A stretch of DNA of 45,661 nt from NCBI GenBank assembly GCA_905233755.1, contig CAJODM010000015.1, forward strand, positions 1 through 45,661, read 5' to 3'. Positions 33,213 to 41,311 of this stretch are shown here, in pieces. The DNA comes from an uncultured Ruminococcus sp. (lineage in GTDB: Bacteria; Bacillota; Clostridia; Oscillospirales; Acutalibacteraceae). The notes under the pieces were generated by a model that worked only from the letters and a program-made list of their open reading frames with translations, was not told where the DNA came from and ran no database searches. Every line of letters starts with the position of its first letter. The stretch's first letter is position 1. The position numbers and the translations under genes were made by a program.

Positions 33213-33986
33213 ATGTGCGAAATCTACGGTTTCTCGGGTAATCGGGAAAAAGAATTGAATACTGATCTGCTGGAGTTTTATTCCCACTCCTGCCGTCATC
33301 CGAACGGCTGGGGGCTTGCTTTGCTCGATCAGAGCATTCCCGAGATCACGCGCGAGGTGTGCCGCGCCGATCGCAGTGCGCTTCTGAGCGAGCGGTTAAG
33401 TCTCCCTGTTATCGCAAAAACCGCGCTGGCGCATATTCGCCTCGCGACTATCGGCAACGAGGATTACGACAACTGCCACCCCTTTACCGCCGTCGATCAT
33501 AGCGGCAGGAGCTGGACGCTGATCCATAACGGCACGATATTTGAGAGCGACAAGCTGACCAGATATGTCTTTCGCCAAAAGGGCGAGACCGACAGCGAGA
33601 GGATCCTGCTTTATATTGTCGATCGGATCAATGAGGCAACTGCAAAGGGAAAAAGAGAATTGAGCGCGGAGGAACGGTTTGCGATCCTCGACGGCATTGT
33701 CAGCAACAGCTCGCCGAAAAACAAGCTAAACCTGCTGATCTGCGACGGTGAGCTTCTCTACGCGCATACCAACTTCAAGGATTCCTTGTATGAGCGTAAA
33801 GACGATGACGGTGTGACGATCTCGACCTGTCCCCTGACCGACAGCGGTTGGCGTCCTGTTCCGTTCACCACGCTGATCGCTTATCGTGAAGGTGAGCGTG
33901 TCTTTACCGGCACCGATCATCATCATGAATACCTCTTTGATCCGTCAAGCTACAAACCCTTATACCTTGCATATTCCGGACTTTGA
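33213..33986 (+). CDS. Class II glutamine amidotransferase-like protein (EgtC-like)
   Basis: 257 aa. Stand-alone class II (Ntn-hydrolase) glutamine amidotransferase domain. Cys2 is the expected N-terminal nucleophile (MCEIYGFSG). Other class II features are HPNGWGLAL, AHIRLATIG with the conserved Arg, and HNGTIF. No synthase domain follows, so it probably hydrolyses a gamma-glutamyl bond on a small molecule, as EgtC does in ergothioneine synthesis. GGAG lies 7 nt before the ATG. First gene of a cassette with two glutamate-cysteine ligase-like enzymes and a C-S lyase. Confidence 0.85.
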   Translation: MCEIYGFSGNREKELNTDLLEFYSHSCRHPNGWGLALLDQSIPEITREVCRADRSALLSERLSLPVIAKTALAHIRLATIGNEDYDNCHPFTAVDHSGRSWTLIHNGTIFESDKLTRYVFRQKGETDSERILLYIVDRINEATAKGKRELSAEERFAILDGIVSNSSPKNKLNLLICDGELLYAHTNFKDSLYERKDDDGVTISTCPLTDSGWRPVPFTTLIAYREGERVFTGTDHHHEYLFDPSSYKPLYLAYSGL

Positions 33987-34019
33987 TACTGACTTATTCC
34001 ACGAAAAGGAAGGATAAAT

Positions 34020-35396
34020 ATGAAAAACAACGCAAAGGAACTGATCAGACAGCGGTTTATCGAACCGACAATGTCGCCGAGGACAAACTATATCGGCATC
34101 GAGATCGAGATGCCCGTCGTATCCCTGAAGGGAGAGAAAACAGATCAATGCGTCAGCGCCGCCGCGCTGAAGGACGCGGCGCGGCGCTTCGGCTTTACCG
34201 AAACCAAGCATGATGCTTTCGGCGTATGCCATGAGGCGGTATGCGGGGAGACAGGCGACGTGTTCTCCTTCGACTGCTCTTACAACAATTTTGAGATATC
34301 GCTCGGCAAGGTGCGGACCCTGCACGAGGCGCAGGCGCGCTTTACGGATTATGTCAGCTATATCAATACGTTTCTGAGAGAGCGCGGTCACCTGCTGACG
34401 GGCATGGGGATCAATCCCTTTTATCGGAAGAATGATACGAGCTTTGTCCCCTCGCCGCGGTATCAAATGCTCGAGGGCTATTTGAAGAAAAGCCGCGAGT
34501 GGAAACGCGACGGCGGATTCCATCCCTATACGGCGTATCCTACCTTTTCGAGCGCGTCACAGGTGCAGCTGGACGTGACCGGGGATCGCCTTTGCGAAGT
34601 GATCGAGGCATTCTCTCTCGTTGAACTCATCAAGGCGCTGTTGTTCGCCAATTCTTATCTTCCTGATGAACCTGATTTTCTCTGTGTCAGAGATCTGCTG
34701 TGGGAACGCTCCACACACGGTGTCAATCCCAAGAACCTCGGCTTCTTTGAGCCGCTCCCTCATACGAACGACGAGGTGATCGACTACCTGTCGGGGGTCA
34801 GCCTTTTCTGCGCCGAGAGAGACGATAAGTACCTGTTCTTCTATCCGATACCGTTTGAAGAATACCTCGAGCAGGAGTATGTCGAGGGCGAATACTTTAA
34901 CGGCGAGAAATATGTCAATTACAAATTCAAGCCCTCGCCCGAGGATATCCGGACGCTGCGCACCTACAAGCAGATCGACCTGACTGCACGCGGTACGCTG
35001 GAGTTCCGCTCCGCCTGCACCCAGCCGCTGCGTGACGCGATGACCGTCGCGGCGTTTCATCTCGGTCTGATGAGCCAAACCAAAGCGTTGACGGAGCTTC
35101 TGCGACATGACCGTTATCTGTATCAGGGCAGCGGATCACCGTACACCTTGAGAACACGATTCAATCGGAAAGCCGCTTTGACACAGGAGGAAGAATCGCA
35201 TCTGCGAGAGCTGACGACAGCCGTTCTGCTGCTCGCGCAGAAGGGACTGCATGAGAGAGGTTTCTCGGAGAAACGATATCTCGAACCGCTGTTCCGCCGC
35301 GCGGCAGAGTTGACTTCTCCCGCAAAAGAAATGATACAACAACTCGAAAAGGGCGCAGATATCCATACCGTTATCGAGCAATACGCAAAGCTGTAG
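34020..35396 (+). CDS. Glutamate-cysteine ligase family protein (GCS2/EgtA-like)
   Basis: 458 aa. ATP-dependent carboxylate-amine ligase of the GCS2/EgtA type. NYIGIEIEMPVV (about 23-34) carries the metal-binding Glu residues of the ATP site, FEISLG and LDVTG continue the active-site pattern, and GTLEFRSACTQPL (about 337-349) matches the C-terminal Arg/Glu motif. Start ATG has GGAAGGA 6 nt upstream. It likely forms a gamma-glutamyl amide with cysteine or another amine. It differs in family from the next gene, so the two ligases probably have different substrates. Confidence 0.82.
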   Translation: MKNNAKELIRQRFIEPTMSPRTNYIGIEIEMPVVSLKGEKTDQCVSAAALKDAARRFGFTETKHDAFGVCHEAVCGETGDVFSFDCSYNNFEISLGKVRTLHEAQARFTDYVSYINTFLRERGHLLTGMGINPFYRKNDTSFVPSPRYQMLEGYLKKSREWKRDGGFHPYTAYPTFSSASQVQLDVTGDRLCEVIEAFSLVELIKALLFANSYLPDEPDFLCVRDLLWERSTHGVNPKNLGFFEPLPHTNDEVIDYLSGVSLFCAERDDKYLFFYPIPFEEYLEQEYVEGEYFNGEKYVNYKFKPSPEDIRTLRTYKQIDLTARGTLEFRSACTQPLRDAMTVAAFHLGLMSQTKALTELLRHDRYLYQGSGSPYTLRTRFNRKAALTQEEESHLRELTTAVLLLAQKGLHERGFSEKRYLEPLFRRAAELTSPAKEMIQQLEKGADIHTVIEQYAKL

Positions 35397-35404
35397 GTGA
35401 CGTT

Positions 35405-36631
35405 ATGAAAAGACAAATCATTGCGCCTGACAGGAAACTCCTCACGGGAGAATTCGGACTCGAGCGCGAGACCCTGCGCGTGACACCGGACGGAAACATG
35501 GCACATACGCCGCATCCTTTCCCAAATGATCCCAATATCGTCAAGGACTTCTGCGAGAATCAGACGGAGATCAACACAGGCGTACATACTTCGGCAGAGG
35601 CCGTGATCGACGAGCTTGCCGTACATACCGAAAGACTGAACTCGATACTCAAAGAACGCCGAGAAAGGATTTGGCTGTACTCCAACCCGCCGCGTATCAA
35701 AAACGCCGACGATATCCCTGTCGCGTTATACAAAGGGGATCAGCGATCGAAGCACAGCTATCGGCTGTATCTCGCTGAAAAATACGGCAAGTTCAAGATG
35801 ACCCTGTCGGGCATCCATGTTAACTATTCGCTGTCGGAGGAGCTGCTCCGACAGGGCTTTGACGCGTCCTTATTCAGCGATTTTGTTGCCCATAAAAACG
35901 AGGTATATCTGCGCTTAGCAGAAAGCCTGACCGCATACGGTTGGGTCATCAACCTCCTGCTGTCCGCTTCGCCGATATGCGATGGCTCGTACTTTTCGCC
36001 CGAAAGGATCGGCAATCCTGTTTTGACGCGCTACGCGTCCCTTCGGTGCGGCGAGGAGGGTTATTGGAACAGCTTTACACCGCTTCTGTCCTATGATTCC
36101 GTCCTCTCCTATGCCGAGAGCATACAACGCTATATCGACAGCGGCGCGCTTGCGGGCGTGGGCGAGCTGTACTACCCGATCCGCATAAAGCCGCGCGGCG
36201 CGAATCGCCTGAATACCCTCGTCCAAAACGGCGTGAATCATATCGAGATCCGCAACGTGGATATCAATCCTTTTGCGCCGCAGGGGATTGATATCCGTGA
36301 TCTGCAATTCATCGAGCTGTTGATCCTGTATCTTGTGTCTGAGCCAAATACACAGCCGCAGGAGATCGCCGTGCAGAACTATAAAAATGCCGCGCTGTTA
36401 GATATCGACAAAGCAGAGATAACGCTGCCCGACGGTGCGGTGCTCTGTGCACGGGAGGCGGGACTTAGTCTTCTCAAAAGGATGAGAGCGTTTTATGCAC
36501 GCGGTCAATACGCCGCGACCTATTCCGTGAGCGATATACTGGATTATCAGGTAAATAAACTGACTGCAAAAGGCGCGCGCTATGCCGATCGGATCGCGGA
36601 GCGGATGGATAAAATATCGTCACTGTTTTGA
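35405..36631 (+). CDS. gshA: Glutamate-cysteine ligase (GshA/GshF N-terminal type)
   Basis: 408 aa. Matches the ligase part of GshA and bifunctional GshF: GEFGLERETLRVTPDG at the N-terminus, SGIHVNYSL, and HIEIRNVDINPFAPQGID (about 279-296). The ATP-grasp glutathione-synthetase half of GshF is absent and no gshB is nearby, so the product may stop at gamma-glutamylcysteine or feed an unknown step. It starts 8 bp after the EgtA-like gene with AGGTGA, clearly one operon. Confidence 0.88.
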   Translation: MKRQIIAPDRKLLTGEFGLERETLRVTPDGNMAHTPHPFPNDPNIVKDFCENQTEINTGVHTSAEAVIDELAVHTERLNSILKERRERIWLYSNPPRIKNADDIPVALYKGDQRSKHSYRLYLAEKYGKFKMTLSGIHVNYSLSEELLRQGFDASLFSDFVAHKNEVYLRLAESLTAYGWVINLLLSASPICDGSYFSPERIGNPVLTRYASLRCGEEGYWNSFTPLLSYDSVLSYAESIQRYIDSGALAGVGELYYPIRIKPRGANRLNTLVQNGVNHIEIRNVDINPFAPQGIDIRDLQFIELLILYLVSEPNTQPQEIAVQNYKNAALLDIDKAEITLPDGAVLCAREAGLSLLKRMRAFYARGQYAATYSVSDILDYQVNKLTAKGARYADRIAERMDKISSLF

Positions 36632-36632
36632 C

Positions 36633-36661
36633 TTGCAACCGACCCGCAATTGGCATATAAT
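36633..36661 (+). promoter_or_regulatory. Internal promoter before the C-S lyase gene
   Basis: TTGCAA (36633-36638), 17-bp spacer, TATAAT (36656-36661). Confidence 0.6.
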
Positions 36662-36696
36662 CAGGATAAGAAGCAAGGCAACAGGAGAACCATAAC

Positions 36697-37911
36697 ATGA
36701 AATACGATTTTACCACTATGCCCGAGCGCAGCGGAAAAGACGCTCTGGCGGTCGACGCGATCGGTGCAAATGTCAGCTGGGGCACAGCGCCGACCGCACC
36801 GAAAGCGGGCTTCTCCAAGATCCCGATGTGGGTAGCGGATATGAATTTTGCGACTGTGCCGACGATCCCGCAGAAGATCATTCAAAGAGCGGAGCATCCG
36901 TTATACGGCTACTATATCCCGACCGACGAATACTACGATTCCATCATCCGCTGGCACGAACAGCGTAACGGTGTCAACGGATTGCACAAGGAGCATATCG
37001 GATATGAAAACGGCGTCCTCGGCTGCGTCAGCTCAGCGATCCAAGCATTCACTGCCCCGGGCGAGAAGGTGCTCCTCCACAGCCCGACCTATATCGGCTT
37101 TACCCATGTGCTGGAGGATATCGGCAGAGTCGCCGAGCTCAGCCCGCTGAAAAAAGATGATGACGGCGTATGGCGCATGGACTGCGAAGATATGGATAGG
37201 CGCCTTCGAACGAATCATATCCATCTTGCGGTATTTTGCAGTCCGCATAATCCTTGCGGCCGCGTCTGGACGAGGGACGAGCTTGAAAAGGCAATGGAGA
37301 TATTCCGCAGGAACGACTGCGTCGTGATCTCGGACGAGATATGGTCGGATATCCTGCTCAACGGACACAAGCATATCCCGACGCAAAGCATCTCTGACGA
37401 CGCGAAGAAGCGGACGATCGCCGTCTACGCCCTCAGCAAAACCTTTAACCTTGCGGGACTGATCGGCAGCTATCACATCGTTTACGACAGTTATCTGCGC
37501 GACAGATTACAGCGGCAGTCCGCGATGAGCCACTATAACGCGATGAATGTTCTGTCTATGCACGCGCTGATCGGAGCGTATCAGCCCGAGGGACAAGATT
37601 GGGTGGACGAGCTGTGTCGGGTGCTGTCCGAAAACGTCAACTATGCTGTCGATTTCATCCGTGACAGCTTTGACGGCATAGAGGTATCGAAGCCCGAGGG
37701 GACGTATATGCTGTTCCTGCACTGTGAAGCCTACTGCAAGGCACATGGGATGACGATCGACGATCTGATCAAAAAGGGCTGGGACGTCGGCGTGGCGTGG
37801 CAGCAAGGCGCACCCTTCCATGATCCGTGGGGCATACGTATGAATCTTGCGTTGCCTCATGATGTTGTCAAAGAGGCGATGAGCCGCTTGAAACACTATA
37901 TATTTTTATGA
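36697..37911 (+). CDS. patB: PLP-dependent C-S lyase (MalY/PatB family)
   Basis: 404 aa, fold-type I aminotransferase family of cystathionine beta-lyases. MWVADMNFATVP (about 46-57) near the N-terminus, SPHNPCGRVW, SDEIWSD and the PLP lysine in ALSKTFNLAGL (about 247-257) mark the family. It cleaves cystathionine or other cysteine S-conjugates to a thiol, pyruvate and ammonia. GGAG lies before the ATG. It has its own promoter but continues the thiol theme of the three genes before it; the PLP enzyme EgtE plays an analogous role in ergothioneine synthesis. Confidence 0.9.
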   Translation: MKYDFTTMPERSGKDALAVDAIGANVSWGTAPTAPKAGFSKIPMWVADMNFATVPTIPQKIIQRAEHPLYGYYIPTDEYYDSIIRWHEQRNGVNGLHKEHIGYENGVLGCVSSAIQAFTAPGEKVLLHSPTYIGFTHVLEDIGRVAELSPLKKDDDGVWRMDCEDMDRRLRTNHIHLAVFCSPHNPCGRVWTRDELEKAMEIFRRNDCVVISDEIWSDILLNGHKHIPTQSISDDAKKRTIAVYALSKTFNLAGLIGSYHIVYDSYLRDRLQRQSAMSHYNAMNVLSMHALIGAYQPEGQDWVDELCRVLSENVNYAVDFIRDSFDGIEVSKPEGTYMLFLHCEAYCKAHGMTIDDLIKKGWDVGVAWQQGAPFHDPWGIRMNLALPHDVVKEAMSRLKHYIFL

Positions 37912-37939
37912 TGATACAACAACATCATCAGTCAAAAAA

Positions 37940-38020
37940 GGGGTGCGTCAGCTACTCTTTCGGGAGAGCGCTTGGTTCGCATTCAAGAGGTCAGCGGTTC
38001 GAATCCGCTTATCTCCACCA
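37940..38020 (+). tRNA. Abnormal tRNA-Ala(CGC)-like gene, possibly pseudo
   Basis: 81 bp with encoded CCA. From GAGCGC to CCA it matches the 32388 tRNA at 50 of 55 bases. Four of the five changes are compensated pairs (CTTGG/TCAAG anticodon stem, AGCGG/CCGCT T-stem). The 5' third is abnormal: three acceptor pairs are lost (GGGGTGC against TATCTCC) and the D-arm is replaced by a longer hairpin, GCT-A-CTC...GAG-AGC. No promoter is seen. Either a decayed or recombinant tRNA, or an island end. Confidence 0.6.
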
Positions 38021-38022
38021 GT

Positions 38023-38057
38023 CCGCTGAAAGTCTTAGCTTTCAGCGGCTTTTTGTT
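38023..38057 (+). terminator. Terminator after the second tRNA-like gene
   Basis: Perfect 10-bp stem CCGCTGAAAG / CTTTCAGCGG, loop TCTTAG, then CTTTTTGTT. Confidence 0.85.
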
Positions 38058-38068
38058 AATCAAAAACA

Positions 38069-38091
38069 GCCCTTTCCGCATTGGAAAGGGC
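38069..38091. other. Hairpin after the terminator
   Basis: GCCCTTTCC-GCATT-GGAAAGGGC, perfect 9-bp stem. A T-run follows only on the minus strand. Confidence 0.5.
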
Positions 38092-38125
38092 TTCAAAAGA
38101 GCTTTAGCGATACACAAAAAATGCT

Positions 38126-38178
38126 CCTTCTGATATAATGAAAGTGCGGTCTGGCAACTTCACGAAAGTATCAGAAGG
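38126..38178. repeat. Inverted repeat CCTTCTGATA / TATCAGAAGG
   Basis: Perfect 10-bp arms around a 33-bp loop, with GTGCGGTCTGGCAACTTCAC inside. It lies in a gene-free AT-rich stretch next to other remnants and may be the end of a degraded mobile element. Confidence 0.4.
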
Positions 38179-38212
38179 AAGTCAAGCATCTTTCTGTCAC
38201 TATTATTACAAA

Positions 38213-38255
38213 AGACCTCTACCAATATATGGCGGAGGTCTAATCTTTTTTTGTT
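38213..38255 (+). terminator. Terminator-like hairpin in a remnant region
   Basis: AGACCTC / GAGGTCT stem, loop of 15, then AATCTTTTTTTG. The gene it once served is no longer recognisable. Confidence 0.55.
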
Positions 38256-38269
38256 TTTCTTTACCCTAA

Positions 38270-38401
38270 GATGTGCAGCGGTTCTCCAAAGATGTTTGTT
38301 TTGCCAAACAATCAGCAGCATTGTATAAAGCTATTCGCAAAAAGAAGCAGGATAAAACGGTTGAATTAGTATGTGGATTATGCTATGATGAATATGAATA
38401 A
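38270..38401 (+). pseudogene. C-terminal coding remnant, family not recognised
   Basis: 43 codons between TAA (38267-38269) and TAA (38399-38401), ending CGLCYDEYE and including the basic run KAIRKKKQDK. It has no start with a ribosome site, and the glycosyltransferase promoter lies inside its end. Looks like the tail of a lost gene. Confidence 0.3.
38361..38389 (+). promoter_or_regulatory. Promoter of the glycosyltransferase unit
   Basis: TTGAAT (38361-38366), 17-bp spacer, TATGAT (38384-38389). Confidence 0.55.
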
Positions 38402-38425
38402 ACAAGAGTCAGTGAGGTGCCGGTA

Positions 38426-39565
38426 ATGACGGAAGATCAGGTAAGAGTTTTAGTCGTAGCGCCGTTGGGTGTGGGCGGTGTGACCAATATGATGATAAAT
38501 ATTCAGAAGCATCTCGACAGGGATAGAATCAACTTTGATTATCTGGTTTTTCATGACAGAAAAGAGCCGTCGGAGGATAAGGTCGCAGCAATGGGCAGTA
38601 AAAAGCTGGTGGCGTGCGTCGACCATATCGGCAGCGCCGCTGTACGCAGGTTTGCCCGACTGAAAGAGATCAAAAGAGTCTGCCGTGAAAACCATGTCAG
38701 TATCCTACATTACAACGCGGATTCGGCTGCCGATCTGATGAATGTCATGGCGGCAAAAGCCGGAGGGGTAAAATATATCACCATGCACAGCCATAATGCC
38801 GGTTTCGGAACAGCCGGAAAAGGGGTGCGCCTGATGAGCGCGCTGCTGAAGCATCTGATCCCTTGTTACTGTGATACGTTCTGGGGATGTTCCGATCTTG
38901 CCGCAAGGTTTCTTTTCCCGAAATCCGTCATCAAAAAGAAAAACTACTTTGTTCTGCCGAACGGTATCGAGCTGGAAAAATACAAATTCGACGAAGTGGC
39001 CAGACAGCAAAAGCGAAAAGAGCTTCATATTGATAATAAATTCGTCATCGGTCATGCCGGCAGGTTCTCGGATCAGAAGAACCATACCTTCCTGCTGGAT
39101 ATCTTCGCAGAAATCAGAAAGAAAGATGAGAACAGCATCTTGCTGCTGTTCGGAGTCGGCGAACTGCTTGACGCTATGAAAGAGAAAGCCAAAAGGATGG
39201 GAATATCCGATGATGTCATCTTTTACGGCGCTTCGGATGAGATGGAAAAAATGTGGCAGGCGATGGATGTATTCCTGATGCCGTCCCTGCATGAGGGACT
39301 GCCTGTTACCGGTATCGAAGCTCAGGCATCGGGATTGCCGTGCGTTTTTTCGGATGAGATCACGAGAGAAGTCGATGTGACCGACACATCTGTCTTTCTT
39401 TCCTTATCCGATCCCCCTGAAAAATGGGCAGACACGGTGCTTTCTTTCAAGGACATGCCACGTACGGATAATATCATGAAACTCAAGGACGCCGGTTATG
39501 ACATCACCGCGACCGCAGATAAGGTTGCCGAATTATATTTGCAAGCCGCAGAAAGGATACAGTGA
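38426..39565 (+). CDS. Glycosyltransferase family 4 (GT-B), exopolysaccharide type
   Basis: 379 aa. Two Rossmann halves: an N-terminal acceptor half with LGVGGVTNMMINI, and a C-terminal donor half with GHAGRFSDQKNH (about 215-226). The E-x7-E nucleotide-sugar motif falls in EGLPVTGIEAQASGLPC (about 292-308). Resembles EpsF-like transferases of capsule or EPS clusters. ATG at 38426 is chosen because GAGGTG lies 8 nt upstream; a GTG three codons earlier overlaps that site. Donor and acceptor sugars unknown. The next gene follows after 4 bp. Confidence 0.88.
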   Translation: MTEDQVRVLVVAPLGVGGVTNMMINIQKHLDRDRINFDYLVFHDRKEPSEDKVAAMGSKKLVACVDHIGSAAVRRFARLKEIKRVCRENHVSILHYNADSAADLMNVMAAKAGGVKYITMHSHNAGFGTAGKGVRLMSALLKHLIPCYCDTFWGCSDLAARFLFPKSVIKKKNYFVLPNGIELEKYKFDEVARQQKRKELHIDNKFVIGHAGRFSDQKNHTFLLDIFAEIRKKDENSILLLFGVGELLDAMKEKAKRMGISDDVIFYGASDEMEKMWQAMDVFLMPSLHEGLPVTGIEAQASGLPCVFSDEITREVDVTDTSVFLSLSDPPEKWADTVLSFKDMPRTDNIMKLKDAGYDITATADKVAELYLQAAERIQ

Positions 39566-39569
39566 TCAA

Positions 39570-40775
39570 ATGATAAATATAACCGAAAGAATCGATTGCT
39601 GCGGATGTACGGCTTGTAAGAATATCTGCCCGAAAAACGCGATACAAATGCGTCCGGATGAGGAGGGCTTTTTGTATCCGCACGTTGACGATATGACCTG
39701 TATCAACTGCAGATTGTGTGAAAAGGTATGCCCGATTCTGAACGGGATCAGTGTCAAAGAAGAATCTCCGAACGGCTATATCGTTCGCAACAAGGACTTG
39801 AATGTCGTAAAGGACAGCACGTCCGGAGGCGCATTTTCTGTCTTTGCGGAGTATGTCTTTGAGCGCTTTGGAGTCGTTTACGGAGCCGGCTATGACGACA
39901 AGATGAACGTCGTATGCAAAAAAGCATCCGATATGGAAGAAGCGGCTCAGATGAGAGGATCGAAATTTGTCCAGAGCGAGCTGAATGAGGTCTTCTCTGA
40001 GATCAAAGATACTTTGGCTGAAAATGTTTTGGTCATGTTTACGGGTACGCCCTGTCAGGTTGCAGGGTTGTTAAGCTATTTGGGGAACAAGCCGGACAAT
40101 CTGATCTGTGTCGATTTTGTATGCCGCGGCGTTCCGTCACCGAAGCTGTGGAAAAATTACATAGAAATGATGCAGTCCGAATACAAATCAAAGATCACAG
40201 AGGTCAAGTTCAAAAACAAGACCTACGGGTATCACGCGACTACGATGAAGGTCTCGTTCGAAAACGGTAAGGTCTGGTACGGTTCCGGAAGGATCGATCC
40301 GATGATGAAAGCTTTTGTCAGTGAGATGGCGTCCCGTCCGAGCTGCGGGAGCTGTCGATTCAAGGGCATCAACCGTCCCGCTGATATTACTATGTTTGAC
40401 TGCTATGAGTTCGCGGCGATAACCGGCAGACACGACGATGATCTGGGATATACTTCTTTGTTCATCCATTCCGAAAAAGGACAAAGAATCTTTGACTCCG
40501 CAAAAGATCGTTTTGTTTCGATGGATGTACCTGTCGAAGACCTTGTCACCGAGAACGGTATCATGGTATGCAACAGCGCTAAACCGAGCGCCAAAAGAGA
40601 TGATTTTTATAAAGCGGCAAATAACATGCCGATTGACAGAGCGATGAACCGTGTCTCACCGATCACCCGTAAGGATCGCACGATCGAGAGATTAAAAGGA
40701 TTATTCTATAAAATGGGGCTGATCCCGTTATTGAAGAAAATCAAAAATGAAAAAGTTGCCATCAATGACAGATGA
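39570..40775 (+). CDS. FrhB/FdhB-type 4Fe-4S protein of EPS clusters
   Basis: 401 aa. An N-terminal ferredoxin region holds two 4Fe-4S sites, CCGCTACKNICP (about 10-21) and CINCRLCEKVCP (about 47-58). Coenzyme F420 hydrogenase/dehydrogenase beta-subunit N- and C-terminal domains follow, with GTPCQVAGLL and SCGSCRFKGINRPADIT. Proteins of this kind are common in Clostridia and Bacteroides surface-polysaccharide loci next to pyruvyl transferases, where their reaction is not established. F420 use is unlikely here. Starts 4 bp after the glycosyltransferase with AAAGGAT upstream. Confidence 0.87.
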   Translation: MINITERIDCCGCTACKNICPKNAIQMRPDEEGFLYPHVDDMTCINCRLCEKVCPILNGISVKEESPNGYIVRNKDLNVVKDSTSGGAFSVFAEYVFERFGVVYGAGYDDKMNVVCKKASDMEEAAQMRGSKFVQSELNEVFSEIKDTLAENVLVMFTGTPCQVAGLLSYLGNKPDNLICVDFVCRGVPSPKLWKNYIEMMQSEYKSKITEVKFKNKTYGYHATTMKVSFENGKVWYGSGRIDPMMKAFVSEMASRPSCGSCRFKGINRPADITMFDCYEFAAITGRHDDDLGYTSLFIHSEKGQRIFDSAKDRFVSMDVPVEDLVTENGIMVCNSAKPSAKRDDFYKAANNMPIDRAMNRVSPITRKDRTIERLKGLFYKMGLIPLLKKIKNEKVAINDR

Positions 40776-40864
40776 ATGATACTTATTAGGATACCGTAAC
40801 AAACGCGGTCGGCAATTGCTTTCGAATGAGGGATGTGACTTTATGTTCGGACAAATTAACATAA

Positions 40865-41024
40865 GGGCACCTCTAAAATTTCCTTCAGCCCGATAGCACG
40901 ATATCTTCACGCCGCATTTTTATTCAAAAAGACTTGAAATACGTCAGTATTCCTGCGCTTTTTTCATAAAAATTCAGCATAAATCTATAGCACTCTCAGA
41001 CCACATGTATTTTTAGAGGTGCCC
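40865..41024. mobile_element. 160-bp MITE-like element
   Basis: Perfect 14-bp terminal inverted repeats (GGGCACCTCTAAAA / TTTTAGAGGTGCCC) flanked by a 4-bp direct repeat ATAA (40861-40864, 41025-41028). It carries no gene and sits between the FrhB-type gene and its terminator. Non-autonomous; its parent transposase is not in this window. Confidence 0.75.
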
Positions 41025-41030
41025 ATAATA

Positions 41031-41080
41031 AACCGTACAGAGCAACTGTGTTTCAGCCGTTCTGTACGGTTTTCTGTTTT
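41031..41080 (+). terminator. Terminator of the glycosyltransferase/FrhB unit
   Basis: AACCGTACAGA / TCTGTACGGTT 11-bp stem followed by a T-rich tail. The MITE has separated it from the last gene. Confidence 0.75.
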
Positions 41081-41143
41081 CTGCTTTTTTTCGAGTTATT
41101 GTGACATATTTTTCGAAAAAAGAAGAAAAATCAGTTGGAAATA

Positions 41144-41173
41144 TTGACAAAAAGCGCCATATTATAGTATAGT
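41144..41173 (+). promoter_or_regulatory. Promoter of the MotA-EAL / MotB-SpaA / Wzz unit
   Basis: TTGACA (41144-41149), 18-bp spacer, TATAGT (41168-41173), in a very AT-rich leader. The region 41174-41311 holds the frame-disrupted gene start. Confidence 0.6.
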
Positions 41174-41311
41174 ATAAATAAATATATATTATACTGAGAA
41201 AATAGTGCTATTTGTTGATTGTGACATATAGGATTATATTTTCTCTGTATATCATTTTGCGAGAAAAAAAGCGTCGTTTTTATCGGAGGTATTCTGCTTA
41301 TCTTATGCGCG

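Noticed and set aside
33213-37911. Full ergothioneine or glutathione gene cluster
   Set aside because: EgtB, EgtD and a glutathione synthetase domain are absent, so only reaction-type similarity can be claimed.
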